A stretch of 64,000 bases of DNA from Aspidapion aeneum (Eukaryota > Arthropoda > Insecta > Coleoptera > Brentidae), in the NCBI GenBank assembly GCA_963576565.1, contig CAUYVT010000068.1, positions 62,001-126,000 on the forward strand. Reading direction: 5' to 3'. Shown one piece after another: positions 33,020 to 44,115 of this stretch (its first letter is position 1; every line of letters starts with the position of its first letter). Position numbers and translations under genes: made by a program. The notes beneath the pieces are model-generated. The model ran no database searches and was not told the origin of the DNA. It worked only from the letters and a program-made list of their open reading frames with translations.

Positions 33020-33024
33020 AAGTC

Positions 33025-34727
33025 TGTTACGGGTCAAACGACCCAGGCTTCCTTCTTACAAGTTTTCATAAAAGAAATAAGTTTTTAGTTACCTATTTGT
33101 ATTTGCACAAAACCTTATAGACTCTTACCTGAAAATAGTCTGGTTTGTTTAACGTTAACTTGAACAGCAACCAAAACACCCTGTATGTGGTAGGCATCTT
33201 AAGCCTCCTAAGTTAAATTTTCTTCTTTTCATGGACTTAGATAAGCAATCTTTGAGGTACAATAAGTAAAGACACTGGAAAATAAGTCTTAGCCCTTTAT
33301 TTTGTAAAAATACCGAAGATTTCCATTTTACCGAACTAGGTAAACAAACCCAAAAATATCACTTTTAATAAAAGTCTTAAATCACTTTGTCAGAAAAACA
33401 TTGGACCTTGATTTACCTTTTGACTCGATTTCAACTCTTACTTTCCCTCCAAACTCTAAAATATTCATATTTTTCTTTTAATTTTCCATAAAATTTTGTA
33501 AACAAACAAAAATCACTGTCAAGGTTAAGGTGAAATCTAGGGAATTTTGGTGCCACACCATGTGGATTTTTGAATTGACAGATCTTTTAACCTCTTTTTG
33601 AGTTTTTCCTTGGAAGGAAACCCAAAAAGAAAAGCATTTTTGCTGATTTTTACATAAGGAAATTTTCTTTAGATTAATTTATAGTGGCGACTTTAGTTGT
33701 TTAAAAGTCCACTTAGGCTGATATTGCCATATTGTTGTTTCTAAAGATAGATATTTTCTTAAAATGATAACCACCCGAGCAGAGCACTCGGTACCACATT
33801 AAGGCCCAATCCCAACCGGTAAGTCCAATGCTTTTATATGTTTACCTTTATTTAACCGTACTTGCACTTGTTTATTTTAGTTGGTAGCATTTTCTCTTAA
33901 TATTTCTCCGCTCACTTAATTTTCACCGCTTTAATGCATGGCTATTTTTTCCTTGTAGAGGCCTTTCTTTTTCTGTCCTGGACATCCTGTTCTTGCCATC
34001 TTTCACTGATATCCCCATGATGACGCCTGTCAGCCCTGCATGCAAGAAAGCCTGACTTTTTGAGTGACTTTTGGATGTACATTTGCAACCTGCCAGTCAA
34101 ATCCTCCTAGGATACAGCAGCTAAGTAGTGCCTGAAACAAAGCAAATATATAGACCCCTAAATTCAATGAAACAAGCATTAGGTTACTTTTAAAAACCAA
34201 GATCATAAGTACTTATTTATATTTTTACTTACCACTTGCACTTAATGCTGGGTCCCTCCAGTAATGAGACGGGATGTGTGTGAGTGTGCATTAAGGGCAT
34301 AAACTACCCCCTTAAAAACTTAACTGATAATCTTTAATCACATTGTAAACTGTGGTGCACCTCAGGTATTAGGTATTATAACTTATTTTCAACATGTCTT
34401 TATGATTAAGCACTGTAAATACATATTTTCGCACATCTTTCAGCCCTAATCCAGTAAAAATAAATAAGGTTTGTTTACAAAAACAGAATGTGGTTATATA
34501 TTTATCCTTGATTTCTGTCATACATAGCAGCATAAAGATCGAAGAAATTAGACTGCGTTAGACTACACAAAATGACATCCTCGCCCTGAGAGCTAGCTTA
34601 AGTTTTTTTCAGTCCAGGGGTACTTGGCCTTTTACGAGATAACAAATAAGTACCCCGATGATACCTCCCTGGATATTATTATACAATAATTTTCATTTAT
34701 TGTCTGATTAGTGTCCAGGCGGTATCA
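33025..34727 (+). repeat. 5' LTR of gypsy element 2
   Basis: 1703 bp, TG...CA ends, matching the 3' LTR. Differences seen by eye include AACAGCAACC versus AACGGCAACC, TTTCCTTGG versus TTTCCGTGG, TTTCTTTAG versus TTTCTGTAG and CACTTAATGC versus CACTTAGTGC. The LTR is unusually long and encodes nothing recognisable. Confidence 0.93.
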
Positions 34728-34730
34728 AAT

Positions 34731-34745
34731 TGGCCGCCCAACGTG
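34731..34745 (+). promoter_or_regulatory. Primer-binding-site candidate of gypsy element 2
   Basis: TGGCCGCCCAACGTG starts three bases after the LTR end. It equals the tRNA-Lys-type PBS TGGCGCCCAACGTG with one extra C, and the match stops after GTG. Either the site is mutated or another tRNA is used. Confidence 0.55.
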
Positions 34746-35566
34746 TTTAAATCATTTTTTTTCAGGCTTCTTGATTTTATGCATTTTGTTTACATACAAG
34801 TTTTAGTTTTTGGGAAAAATTTTGGGTTTATCTATTCTTTTTTGTTAGAAAAAGTGATGGCTGTTTCTGCTAAGAAAAGTCGTGGTTTCTACAATTCCGT
34901 TTAGTTTTCATGAAGTCACGTACTAATATACCGAAATTTTTTAAAAAAAAATTTTTTGAGAGCCCATATACTTATTTAAGTGACAGAGTTATAAGTAAAG
35001 TAAATATATCCACTGTAGGGTAGGTTTTTTGGCGAAAAAAAAAATCTGATGACTAGATATTAAAATGAATTTTTCAGTTTGGTTTTTAAGCCTATGCAGC
35101 CTTCTCTAGGTATAGGTATAAAAAGGAAAGTAAGTTACTAAAATAGGTAGACTGCTTATGGTTTTTCTTTAAGAACAAAGGAATGTAAGAAAGTAAGAAA
35201 ATATTTTTTGTAAATGATAAGTGGTATAAAAATTTTTTGAGAAATGTCTGACCAAAGATAATAAAACATAGGTCGAGGTGTATGACGGTATTTAGGTTTT
35301 GAAGGGTTTTGCTTTTCCCTTTACCAGTCCCTTTGTGTTGTGTGCTAAGGTTTTTGGCGAACGCTGCTTTCGCAGAGAGACGCAGTGCAGCCACCGTACG
35401 CACACTGCCTTCTAGAATTTTGTTGTAAGCCGTGTGGTTCGTGCTTACGGAGCGGACGGTTAGTTTTTGAAAAAGAAAAACTGCGTTTTTCTTTTTATCT
35501 GGTAGGAGTGGGGGTTGTACTGTCGTACAAAACATTTATTTTGCATTAGTTTATAGGCTAATTAAA
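34746..35566 (+). other. Leader of gypsy element 2
   Basis: About 820 bp between the PBS and the gag ATG. An open frame on the opposite strand (35092-35535, 147 codons) is not supported by any motif and is probably chance. The leader presumably holds packaging signals. Confidence 0.5.
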
Positions 35567-38104
35567 ATGGAGGTTAATCGTCTTAAAGTCGACGAAATGA
35601 AATACGAGTTGTCCATTAGGGGAAAACCAATTAACATTCCATATAAAGAAATTCGTGCATCTTTAAGAAGGGCCTTAAAACTAGAAAACGAGGCCATAGA
35701 ACCAGTTTTTTATTTGCAACATTTAGATCCAAACACAGAGCTACAGATATGCCACACAAAAATAAGCGAAATTATTTTTGACTTAGCGAATTTTAGTGCA
35801 AGCAACTGTAAAAACGAATATGCAAAACTAAACACAAGATTAATACATATCCATGGTCGATTGTGCAGAACACCTTACTTGCAAGGTGAATCACAGTTGC
35901 AATGTGCCAAATTGATAGAAAGGGTACAAAATGTAAGAAGCGAGCTGACTCGTATGATGGAATACTATCAACCCTTAGCTGTAAACCAAAACTCGGATGA
36001 GAGTGAGAGTTCAGGGGCAGAAGAGGTCGAAGAGGACAATGTACTGGAAGGACCAGTAGACCTAAGCAATTCTCGAAGAGAGACCAGGGGACACTCGACT
36101 GCTAACCATACTCAAACTCGTGAAGGGAGTTTTGAAAATGAATTGGCGAATTCTGATGGTCGAATTCAGGAACTTAGCCAACAAGGAATACCTCATACGA
36201 GACTTCAAGAAAATAGAGCTGCAATAATTTTGCAAAACGTTCAACTGCCACCATGGTTGCCAACGGTTCAGGAGGAACCTCTTGCGTTAACCTCTCGCTG
36301 TGAACAACAACAGAGTCAAAATTTATATCAACATCAAACACCTACTCAAGTTCAACCAACGATTACACCTGGCGCACCCTTTCGACCCCATCCTTTTTCA
36401 CGAACAGGCGAACCTTCAGGAGAATCACCAATGAGAATTCAAAGTCCTCAGGCTTTGTCAGTGCAATATAATCAGACACAAGATCAAATACTACCTTTTG
36501 CTGGAAATAGTACACAGAACTGGACAAATAATCAAATCCAGCCAGTAGATGTCCATGTCGTGGACCATAGGCAAATTACCCCAGTTCCAGTAATTATGGA
36601 AAACAGACCTCTTCGGGAACAATATGGTTATGTAGCTGTAGGTCATTCGCATAGAGTTCCTCCGTTTGGCGAAAACCAGATACAAGTGGCTCCAGCTATT
36701 GAACAACTGACATCGATCACACAGTCAGCTTCCAGGCCAATGGCTCCGGTACAGTGGGCACCTACAGTGAGTGGACCCGTGCGAGTGCGACCGGGACGCC
36801 GTGTGCTTGAATATGACTTAGACTCAGATCATGCCATACGACCTCAGCCTGTTGCAAACCAGATGGGAAATAATTATGGACCCAATGACTGGATGTCACA
36901 GCCCTTTTTTGAAGGCAACCAGAATGCTCTTCCAAATTCTCACGGCGCGGGACAGAACACTTACACCGTTCCCCTTCCTAGAGAGAATGATCAAATTCCA
37001 ACAGGAAATCATCCCTTTTTCTCTACTCGTTACGTCAACGGGCCTGTTAGCGAACAATACCCAGCACATTCCATGGAGACCGCTAGCTCGCAACCTGTTG
37101 TTAGCGTAGCAAACACCATACCTGTTTCGACGGTGACTACAACTCACAATGGTGGATGTAGTAGTACTACTCAGACAGTAACGCTAACTTTAGCTGATTT
37201 GGCATCCCTGCTTAAGAATACTCAGATAACTTCAGTACAACCAATGGTAAACAGCCCACAAGCACATCACCCAGACGCTGCTAGAAATTGGGACGTCACT
37301 AGAACGCGCCTGACATATGGCGGAAAAACCTGTGTGTTAAATTTTCTACAAAGGGTAGAAGAAATCAGGGCGTCTAGGGGCATCTCAAAAGTAGCGTTGT
37401 TCAAGGCAGCTCCGGAAATTTTATCTGATGATGCACTCACGTTTTGGCGAAGAAATAGTTTTGCAGATTGGGACGATCTGGCCAATCAGTTAAAAAGCAG
37501 ATTTTTACGCTACAATTTTGTCTCGGATTTGGAAAAAGAGATTAGGAAACGTTCTCAGGGAGCTCGAGAGGATGTGGCGACTTTTGTTGACGCTATCGAA
37601 AATTTATTTAACATGCTTCCTCAGAAACCGTTCGAACATGAGAGATTGAACATTATTCGCGGTAATTTGTTGCCCGACTTACAGAGGAGATTAGCTTTAG
37701 AGCCAATCAACTCAATTGAGGAGCTTGTATATAAGGGTCGATCCTTAGAAGAAGCTGACCTACGGGCACAACAATTTCAACCTCCTCCCACCAATTATAA
37801 ACATCTGATTGAACCATCGCTCGCTTATCGTCCTTCAACACGCCAGTATTACGATAGGGAAGTCGCAACTGTTTCCACAGCACCTCCCATCACTCCTGCA
37901 GAACCACCTGCACCAAGAGTCGAAGCAGTAGATTCTACTGAGTCCCAGATAACTCCCGGATGTTGGAACTGCCAGTCAGACCAGCATAAATTTAGGAAAT
38001 GCAACAAGCCGAGAACTAGGTTTTGTTTTCGTTGTGGCAAACCTGGAGTAATATCAGCTAACTGTACTCCAAGGTGTCAAAAAAACACGCGAAAGGAGAC
38101 TTAA
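35567..38104 (+). CDS. Gypsy element 2 Gag, 845 aa, intact
   Basis: Gag assembles the retrotransposon particle. The frame is uninterrupted from ATG (35567) to TAA (38102-38104). The N-terminus has a SAP-like motif (LKVDEMKYELSIRGK, about residues 7-21) and a helical region to about residue 140. Then comes an acidic patch and a long Gln/Pro/Asn-rich linker (about 150-570), unusual in length. A capsid-like region follows at about 575-740 (FLQRVEEIRASRGI, TFWRRNSFADWDDL, FVDAIENLFN). Two zinc knuckles close it: CWNCQSDQHKFRKC, a CCHC box, and CFRCGKPGVISANC, where Val stands at the His position. An A AAA AAC heptamer 15 nt before the stop gives access to pol. Confidence 0.92.
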   Translation: MEVNRLKVDEMKYELSIRGKPINIPYKEIRASLRRALKLENEAIEPVFYLQHLDPNTELQICHTKISEIIFDLANFSASNCKNEYAKLNTRLIHIHGRLCRTPYLQGESQLQCAKLIERVQNVRSELTRMMEYYQPLAVNQNSDESESSGAEEVEEDNVLEGPVDLSNSRRETRGHSTANHTQTREGSFENELANSDGRIQELSQQGIPHTRLQENRAAIILQNVQLPPWLPTVQEEPLALTSRCEQQQSQNLYQHQTPTQVQPTITPGAPFRPHPFSRTGEPSGESPMRIQSPQALSVQYNQTQDQILPFAGNSTQNWTNNQIQPVDVHVVDHRQITPVPVIMENRPLREQYGYVAVGHSHRVPPFGENQIQVAPAIEQLTSITQSASRPMAPVQWAPTVSGPVRVRPGRRVLEYDLDSDHAIRPQPVANQMGNNYGPNDWMSQPFFEGNQNALPNSHGAGQNTYTVPLPRENDQIPTGNHPFFSTRYVNGPVSEQYPAHSMETASSQPVVSVANTIPVSTVTTTHNGGCSSTTQTVTLTLADLASLLKNTQITSVQPMVNSPQAHHPDAARNWDVTRTRLTYGGKTCVLNFLQRVEEIRASRGISKVALFKAAPEILSDDALTFWRRNSFADWDDLANQLKSRFLRYNFVSDLEKEIRKRSQGAREDVATFVDAIENLFNMLPQKPFEHERLNIIRGNLLPDLQRRLALEPINSIEELVYKGRSLEEADLRAQQFQPPPTNYKHLIEPSLAYRPSTRQYYDREVATVSTAPPITPAEPPAPRVEAVDSTESQITPGCWNCQSDQHKFRKCNKPRTRFCFRCGKPGVISANCTPRCQKNTRKET
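38080..38086 (+). promoter_or_regulatory. Predicted -1 ribosomal frameshift site A AAA AAC
   Basis: The heptamer is in the required Gag phase (caA AAA AAC). Pol is open in the -1 frame across it and the Gag stop follows after 15 nt. A AAA AAC is a classical slippery sequence. The site replaces a pol start codon: the pol frame has no ATG near its beginning. Confidence 0.85.
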
Positions 38105-41100
38105 GGAGTCGTAAAGTTTCCGAATCCGCAAATACGACTCAATGTTTGGAAATTTTGCCAGTTTTAAATTATGTTTTTGCGCATGCCCGAAATGATGAAA
38201 GGCCATATTTAAAGATAAAGATTTATGGTCAGGAGTGCTTGGCTTTGATGGATTCAGGCGCATCTGATATTTTTCTTGGTGGGCCAGGATGGGATGCTTT
38301 GAAGCCTTATTGCTCCTTGAAAAAGGACGGACCTCGAGCTTGCACTGTGGCCAATGGACAGCCTGTAATGTGTTTGGGCAGGATCGAGGCTCCAATCCAA
38401 CTTCGTGAGAAAGTCAAAGTTTTTGACATTATTGTAACTCCTGCCATTTCTCAGTTTATAATATTGGGCGCAAAATTTTGGAAAAGAATGGAGATTATTC
38501 CAAACTTATTCGCAGGAGAATGGTTTTTCCGATCTGAGGCTGGTATGCACAACACAGTTACTATCTCCGCTATTCAACCTTACGAAGGACTGACCCAGGA
38601 CCAACGAAAAAAGTTGGATGAGTTGGTTGACTTCACTTTTACCAAGATGGGTGATAAACTGGGCTGTACTACTTTGGTTGAACATGAAATAAAATTAAAA
38701 CCTGGCGTTTCTCCCATAAAACAACGATACTACCCTATCTCCCCCGCTGTGCAAAAACATGTCAATGCTGAATTGGATAAAATGCTTCAAGATGGTATAG
38801 TAGAACCCTCAGTCTCGCCATGGGCTTCGCCCATTGTACTTATTAGAAAGCGAACTGGACCAGATGAACCGATAAATTACCGATTTTGCGTCGACTATCG
38901 CATTTTGAATAAGAATTCAGAGGCGGACGCTTATCCACTACCTTTTGTAGAATCTACCTTAGCTAAATTGCGAGAGACCCGATTTTTGTCAACACTGGAC
39001 ATAAAGTCCGCGTACTGGCAGATTCCAGTAGCTGAAAAATCCCGACCTCTAACAGCTTTTACGGTACCTAATCGTGGCCTATTTCAGTTCCGGAGAATGC
39101 CGTTTGGATTGCATTCTGCGCCGGCAACATGGCAAAGACTTGTCGAGGAACTTTTTCGTGACCTTCAACCGAACGTCTGGGTCTACTTAGATGATATAAT
39201 CATAGGAACAAGTAGTTTTGAAGACCATTTTAATGTCCTAAAAGAGGTCCTTGATAGATTGACGTCCGCGGGGTTGGTTTTATCGAAAAATAAATGCCAC
39301 ATATGTGTTCCAGAGTTAAAGTACCTCGGGTACCTTTTAAATTCGAGGGGTTTATTAGTCGACCCAAGCAAAATTGAGGCGTTAGTACGTATTCCTCAGC
39401 CGAAAACTAAGTAAGATCCCTATTAGGCGTCGCGGGGTGGTACAGGAGATTTGTTGAGAATTTCTCGAATACCATCGCTCCTTTGACAGCGTTATTAGGT
39501 AAGAACAAACCTTTTCTTTGGAGTAGTGACTGTGAAACGGCGTTTCAGAAAATAAAAGAAAGTTTAATTTCTGCCCCTGTACTGACCCAACCAAACTTCG
39601 AAAAACCTTTCTTTGTCCAGACGGATGCGAGTGATTTTGGTCTTGGTGCCTGTTTAGTTCAACAAGATGAAGAGGGTAACGAGAAGGTGATCTGCTATCT
39701 AAGCAGGTCTTTAACCAAACAAGAGCGCAAATTTAGCACTACCGAGAAAGAGGCTCTTGCGGTAATTTGGGCATTGGAACGTCTCAGACCATACTTGGAG
39801 GGTACTAAATTTACAGTGATAACAGACCACTATAGCCTTAAATGGCTACATAACATCAAAGATCCCATCGGTAGAATTGCACGTTGGCTGGTCAGATTGC
39901 AGCAATACGATTTTGAGGTAGTTCACCGAAAGGGAAAAGATAACGTAACACCTGATCTTTTATCTCGTTCAGTACCTGTCCTAGACTTAATTGACGCTCC
40001 AGACGGCGTCCAACCCAATAATTCGGACGACGTAGAAGACGTTTACTCTGGAAATGATCCATGGTACGCTAAAATGATTACTGATGTTCAACAGCGTCCC
40101 GAAAACTATCCCTTGTGGAGAGTCCATAAAGGTATTCTTTTCAAACATGTGGAACTACCTTATCCGGATCTTTCTGACCCCAGCGATGAATGGCGACAAG
40201 TAGTGCCTCGGGAAAAGCGATCTAGCCTCATAAAAGCCAATCATGATCCCCCTACGAGTGGTCATTTAGGCATATCGAAGACTTTAGCTCGCCTACAACT
40301 AAAATACTATTGGCCTAAAATGAAACACAGCGTCGCTAACTATGTTCGAAATTGTTTGGTCTGTTTAGAAACGAAACCGGAACAAAAACGTCCCGCTGGT
40401 CTTATGTTAAGTCAGACTCCTACAGCAACACGTCCTTGGGAGGTGATCAGCATAGATCTAGTTCAGTTGCCCCGCTCATCCGCTGGATATACTTATGTTC
40501 TTTCGGTCTTAGATGTGTTCAGTAAGTTTGTATTATTTTTCCCCTTGCGTCAGGCGACTGCGGTTGCGGTTTGTAGAAACCTAGAGGATCATGTGTTTAT
40601 GATGTTTGGGGTACCAGAGCGACTTATAACCGATAACGGAGTTCAATTTAAAAAGAGTTTGAAACTGCAGGAATTGGCCGATAAATATCAAATCAAACTT
40701 AAGTTTATATCTAATTACCACCCTCAGGCCAATCCTGTTGAAAGAGCCCATCGAGTGCTTGGAACCATGCTTACTGCGTATGTAAAGGACCAGCAGAAGG
40801 ATTGGGATAAACTCTTGTCACAACTTGCCGCTGCGATTCGTTCTGCCAAACATGAAGCAACTGGGATGACTCCAAATTTTATTACTTTTGGTCGAGAATT
40901 GGTTTTCTCTGGGGACAAACGTCCGAATCCGGCTAATAACACTACCAGTGATCCGATTGCTAGAGCTCTTGCTAGATCTCACGCTCTTTCAAAGTTGTTT
41001 GAAAATGTCCAAAAGAAGCTTAAAGAAGCTTATGAAAAGAGCGCGAAAGCCTATAATTTACGTCGTCGAGACGACCGATTTGTTGTTGGTCGGAAGGTCT

Positions 41101-41288
41101 GGAAGAGAACATTCTATTTGTCCAATGCTAGTAAGAACTTCATGGCCAAACTTGCACCTAATTATGAAGGTCCATTTACTATAAAAAGAATTACGTCTCC
41201 TTGGTCATATGAGTTGGTAGATGACAACGGCAAGTCTAAGGGCATTTGGTCCGCGAAGGATCTAAAGCCTCATCCGAATGATGATTAG
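38087..41288 (+). pseudogene. Gypsy element 2 Pol (protease-RT-RNase H-integrase), one small deletion
   Basis: Protease carries ALMDSGASDIFLG (about 38246). The reverse transcriptase shows SPWASPIVLIRKR, CVDYRILN, LSTLDIKSAYWQ and active site YLDD (about 39184). The first frame stops at 39412-39414. From 39411 onward the expected sequence (RSLLGVAGWYRRF) continues in another frame, so about 7 nt are missing at about 39408. RNase H follows (QTDASDFGLGACL, about 39622), then the integrase zinc domain (HDPPTSGHLG ... CLVCLETK), the catalytic core (ISIDLVQL, ITDNGVQF, NPVERAHR) and a C-terminal domain ending at 41288 (WSAKDLKPHPNDD). All catalytic motifs look intact. The deletion lies in the connection segment after the polymerase palm and would truncate the protein. 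Confidence 0.9.
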
Positions 41289-41779
41289 ACTGCTGACGTA
41301 TAGTATATTACCCCAAATTAAAAAAAAAAAAAAAAAAAACCCGGATATGACAATCAACAGCTGAAACCTGTTGATACCCGATGTTGTAACGTATTAGTAG
41401 AGAAAGTGGTAAGACTAGGATTAAAAGTCTTGGTAGTTAAGTAAGATTTAGTTGATAGTATTGGTAGTTTTGAGTAGAAAAAAAAAACTCCAATAAGTTA
41501 GGTTATAGATTTCTGACTGGGGCTTGGAGTGAATCTCCGATAATGTAGGTACAACTAAATTATATTTATCAGTTCAGAGTAAGAATTCTGAGGGTTAAGA
41601 TATCCTATTTGTTGGTAAATAATAGTTGTATTATTAAAAAAATATATAATTAGCGTGAAGCTATGTATATGTTACCGTGTCAGAAAGTACCTTTTCTGAA
41701 ATGCAGAGTTTAGATTTTAGTTATTAGGTTTAGTAATTTTACCTTTAGAAATTTTTCTGACGAAAAATTTCCACTGGGT
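41289..41779 (+). other. 3' non-coding part of gypsy element 2
   Basis: Contains a run of about 20 A at 41319-41338, followed by a perfect 8-bp stem-loop (ATCAACAG, loop CTGAAAC, CTGTTGAT; 41353-41375). No coding frame. Confidence 0.65.
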
Positions 41780-41789
41780 AAAGGGGGAG
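41780..41789 (+). promoter_or_regulatory. Polypurine tract of gypsy element 2
   Basis: AAAGGGGGAG lies two bases before the 3' LTR start and would prime plus-strand DNA synthesis, as in other LTR elements. Confidence 0.8.
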
Positions 41790-41791
41790 TT

Positions 41792-43494
41792 TGTTACGGG
41801 TCAAACGACCCAGGCTTCCTTCTTACAAGTTTTCATAAAAGAAATAAGTTTTTAGTTACCTATTTGTATTTGCACAAAACCTTATAGACTCTTACCTGAA
41901 AATAGTCTGGTTTGTTTAACGTTAACTTGAACGGCAACCAAAACACCCTGTATGTGGTAGGCATCTTAAGCCTCCTAAGTTAAATTTTCTTCTTTTCATG
42001 GACTTAGATAAGCAATCTTTGAGGTACAATAAGTAAAGACACTGGAAAATAAGTCTTAGCCCTTTATTTTGTAAAAATACCGAAGATTTCCATTTTACCG
42101 AACTAGGTAAACAAACCCAAAAATATCACTTTTAATAAAAGTCTTAAATCACTTTGTCAGAAAAACATTGGACCTTGATTTACCTTTTGACTCGATTTCA
42201 ACTCTTACTTTCCCTCCAAACTCTAAAATATTCATATTTTTCTTTTAATTTTCCATAAAATTTTGTAAACAAACAAAAATCACTGTCAAGGTTAAGGTGA
42301 AATCTAGGGAATTTTGGTGCCACACCATGTGGATTTTTGAATTGACAGATCTTTTAACCTCTTTTTGAGTTTTTCCGTGGAAGGAAACCCAAAAAGAAAA
42401 GCATTTTTGCTGATTTTTACATAAGGAAATTTTCTGTAGATTAATTTATAGTGGCGACTTTAGTTGTTTAAAAGTCCACTTAGGCTGATATTGCCATATT
42501 GTTGTTTCTAAAGATAGATATTTTCTTAAAATGATAACCACCCGAGCAGAGCACTCGGTACCACATTAAGGCCCAATCCCAACCGGTAAGTCCAATGCTT
42601 TTATATGTTTACCTTTATTTAACCGTACTTGCACTTGTTTATTTTAGTTGGTAGCATTTTCTCTTAATATTTCTCCGCTCACTTAATTTTCACCGCTTTA
42701 ATGCATGGCTATTTTTTCCTTGTAGAGGCCTTTCTTTTTCTGTCCTGGACATCCTGTTCTTGCCATCTTTCACTGATATCCCCATGATGACGCCTGTCAG
42801 CCCTGCATGCAAGAAAGCCTGACTTTTTGAGTGACTTTTGGATGTACATTTGCAACCTGCCAGTCAAATCCTCCTAGGATACAGCAGCTAAGTAGTGCCT
42901 GAAACAAAGCAAATATATAGACCCCTAAATTCAATGAAACAAGCATTAGGTTACTTTTAAAAACCAAGATCATAAGTACTTATTTATATTTTTACTTACC
43001 ACTTGCACTTAGTGCTGGGTCCCTCCAGTAATGAGACGGGATGTGTGTGAGTGTGCATTAAGGGCATAAACTACCCCCTTAAAAACTTAACTGATAATCT
43101 TTAATCACATTGTAAACTGTGGTGCACCTCAGGTATTAGGTATTATAACTTATTTTCAACATGTCTTTATGATTAAGCACTGTAAATACATATTTTCGCA
43201 CATCTTTCAGCCCTAATCCAGTAAAAATAAATAAGGTTTGTTTACAAAAACAGAATGTGGTTATATATTTATCCTTGATTTCTGTCATACATAGCAGCAT
43301 AAAGATCGAAGAAATTAGACTGCGTTAGACTACACAAAATGACATCCTCGCCCTGAGAGCTAGCTTAAGTTTTTTTCAGTCCAGGGGTACTTGGCCTTTT
43401 ACGAGATAACAAATAAGTACCCCGATGATACCTCCCTGGATATTATTATACAATAATTTTCATTTATTGTCTGATTAGTGTCCAGGCGGTATCA
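41792..43494 (+). repeat. 3' LTR of gypsy element 2
   Basis: 1703 bp starting TGTTACGGG and ending GGTATCA, followed by TSD AGTC. Same length as the 5' LTR, with about four substitutions noted by eye. Confidence 0.93.
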
Positions 43495-43498
43495 AGTC

Positions 43499-44115
43499 TC
43501 ATTCTAAAAAAAGGGCTCCCCTAAAAAAAGAAAATTTGTACATTAATTGCTGTTTTTGTAGTTTAATAATATTATACAAATAGATTCCTACAAAAGGATA
43601 ACTGCCTGTATTTCTATAGGAAGGGGTAAAGTAAGAGATTCCCCTCCCCCATAACCAGCCCCCTCACAACCAACCTACCATAATCTGCCCCCCGTCCGAT
43701 ATCATAAGGACTGAAGATTTTTATTTAATGATATGACATAACTTTTTAAAACTCACTCTTGCATTTGGGTAGGGAAATGTGTCCACGATCAGACATAACA
43801 GGTATTTTCCGAAATCAACCAGATCACGTTTTTATTTTCCATAAGTAAAGGCTCAACGAAATCTTTATGGTGAAATATAAAAGATAGTTCAGAGTGTCCT
43901 CTTCTCATACAAAAAATGTTTAAAGAAGACAAAATTCTGTGCCGTTGTGGAACATGAGTTCCAAAATTAAGACAAGAGTTGCAACAATGTTTTAAGAAAT
44001 TTGTAGGACTTAAACATTTATTTCAAACTTATGTATGTACTATGTTTTACTTGGTACACAGTTTTTTTGTACTGAATTTCTAATTCAAATCGGATTATAA
44101 ACAATTTTTTATTTT
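43499..44115. other. Non-coding region
   Basis: AT-rich sequence with a C-rich patch (43645-43700). No gene, and no repeat recognised within the window. Confidence 0.4.

Larger units (their letters stand above)
33025..43494 (+). mobile_element. Complete Ty3/gypsy element 2 with 1703-bp LTRs
   Basis: Two LTRs of equal length (33025-34727 and 41792-43494) begin TGTTAC and end GTATCA. The 4-bp AGTC flanks the element at 33021-33024 and 43495-43498 as TSD. Between them are a primer-binding site, an 839-bp leader, gag, pol in the -1 frame, a 3' non-coding stretch with a poly(A) tract, and a polypurine tract. By eye the LTRs differ at about four positions, so insertion is recent. The only clear damage is a short deletion in pol near 39408. 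Confidence 0.93.

Noticed and set aside
35092..35535. 147-codon minus-strand frame in the gypsy 2 leader
   Set aside because: No motif and no start context; it is antisense to an untranslated leader.
38074..38076. GTG as a start codon for gypsy 2 pol
   Set aside because: A classical -1 slippery heptamer in phase immediately downstream explains pol expression better, and eukaryotic initiation at this GTG is unlikely.
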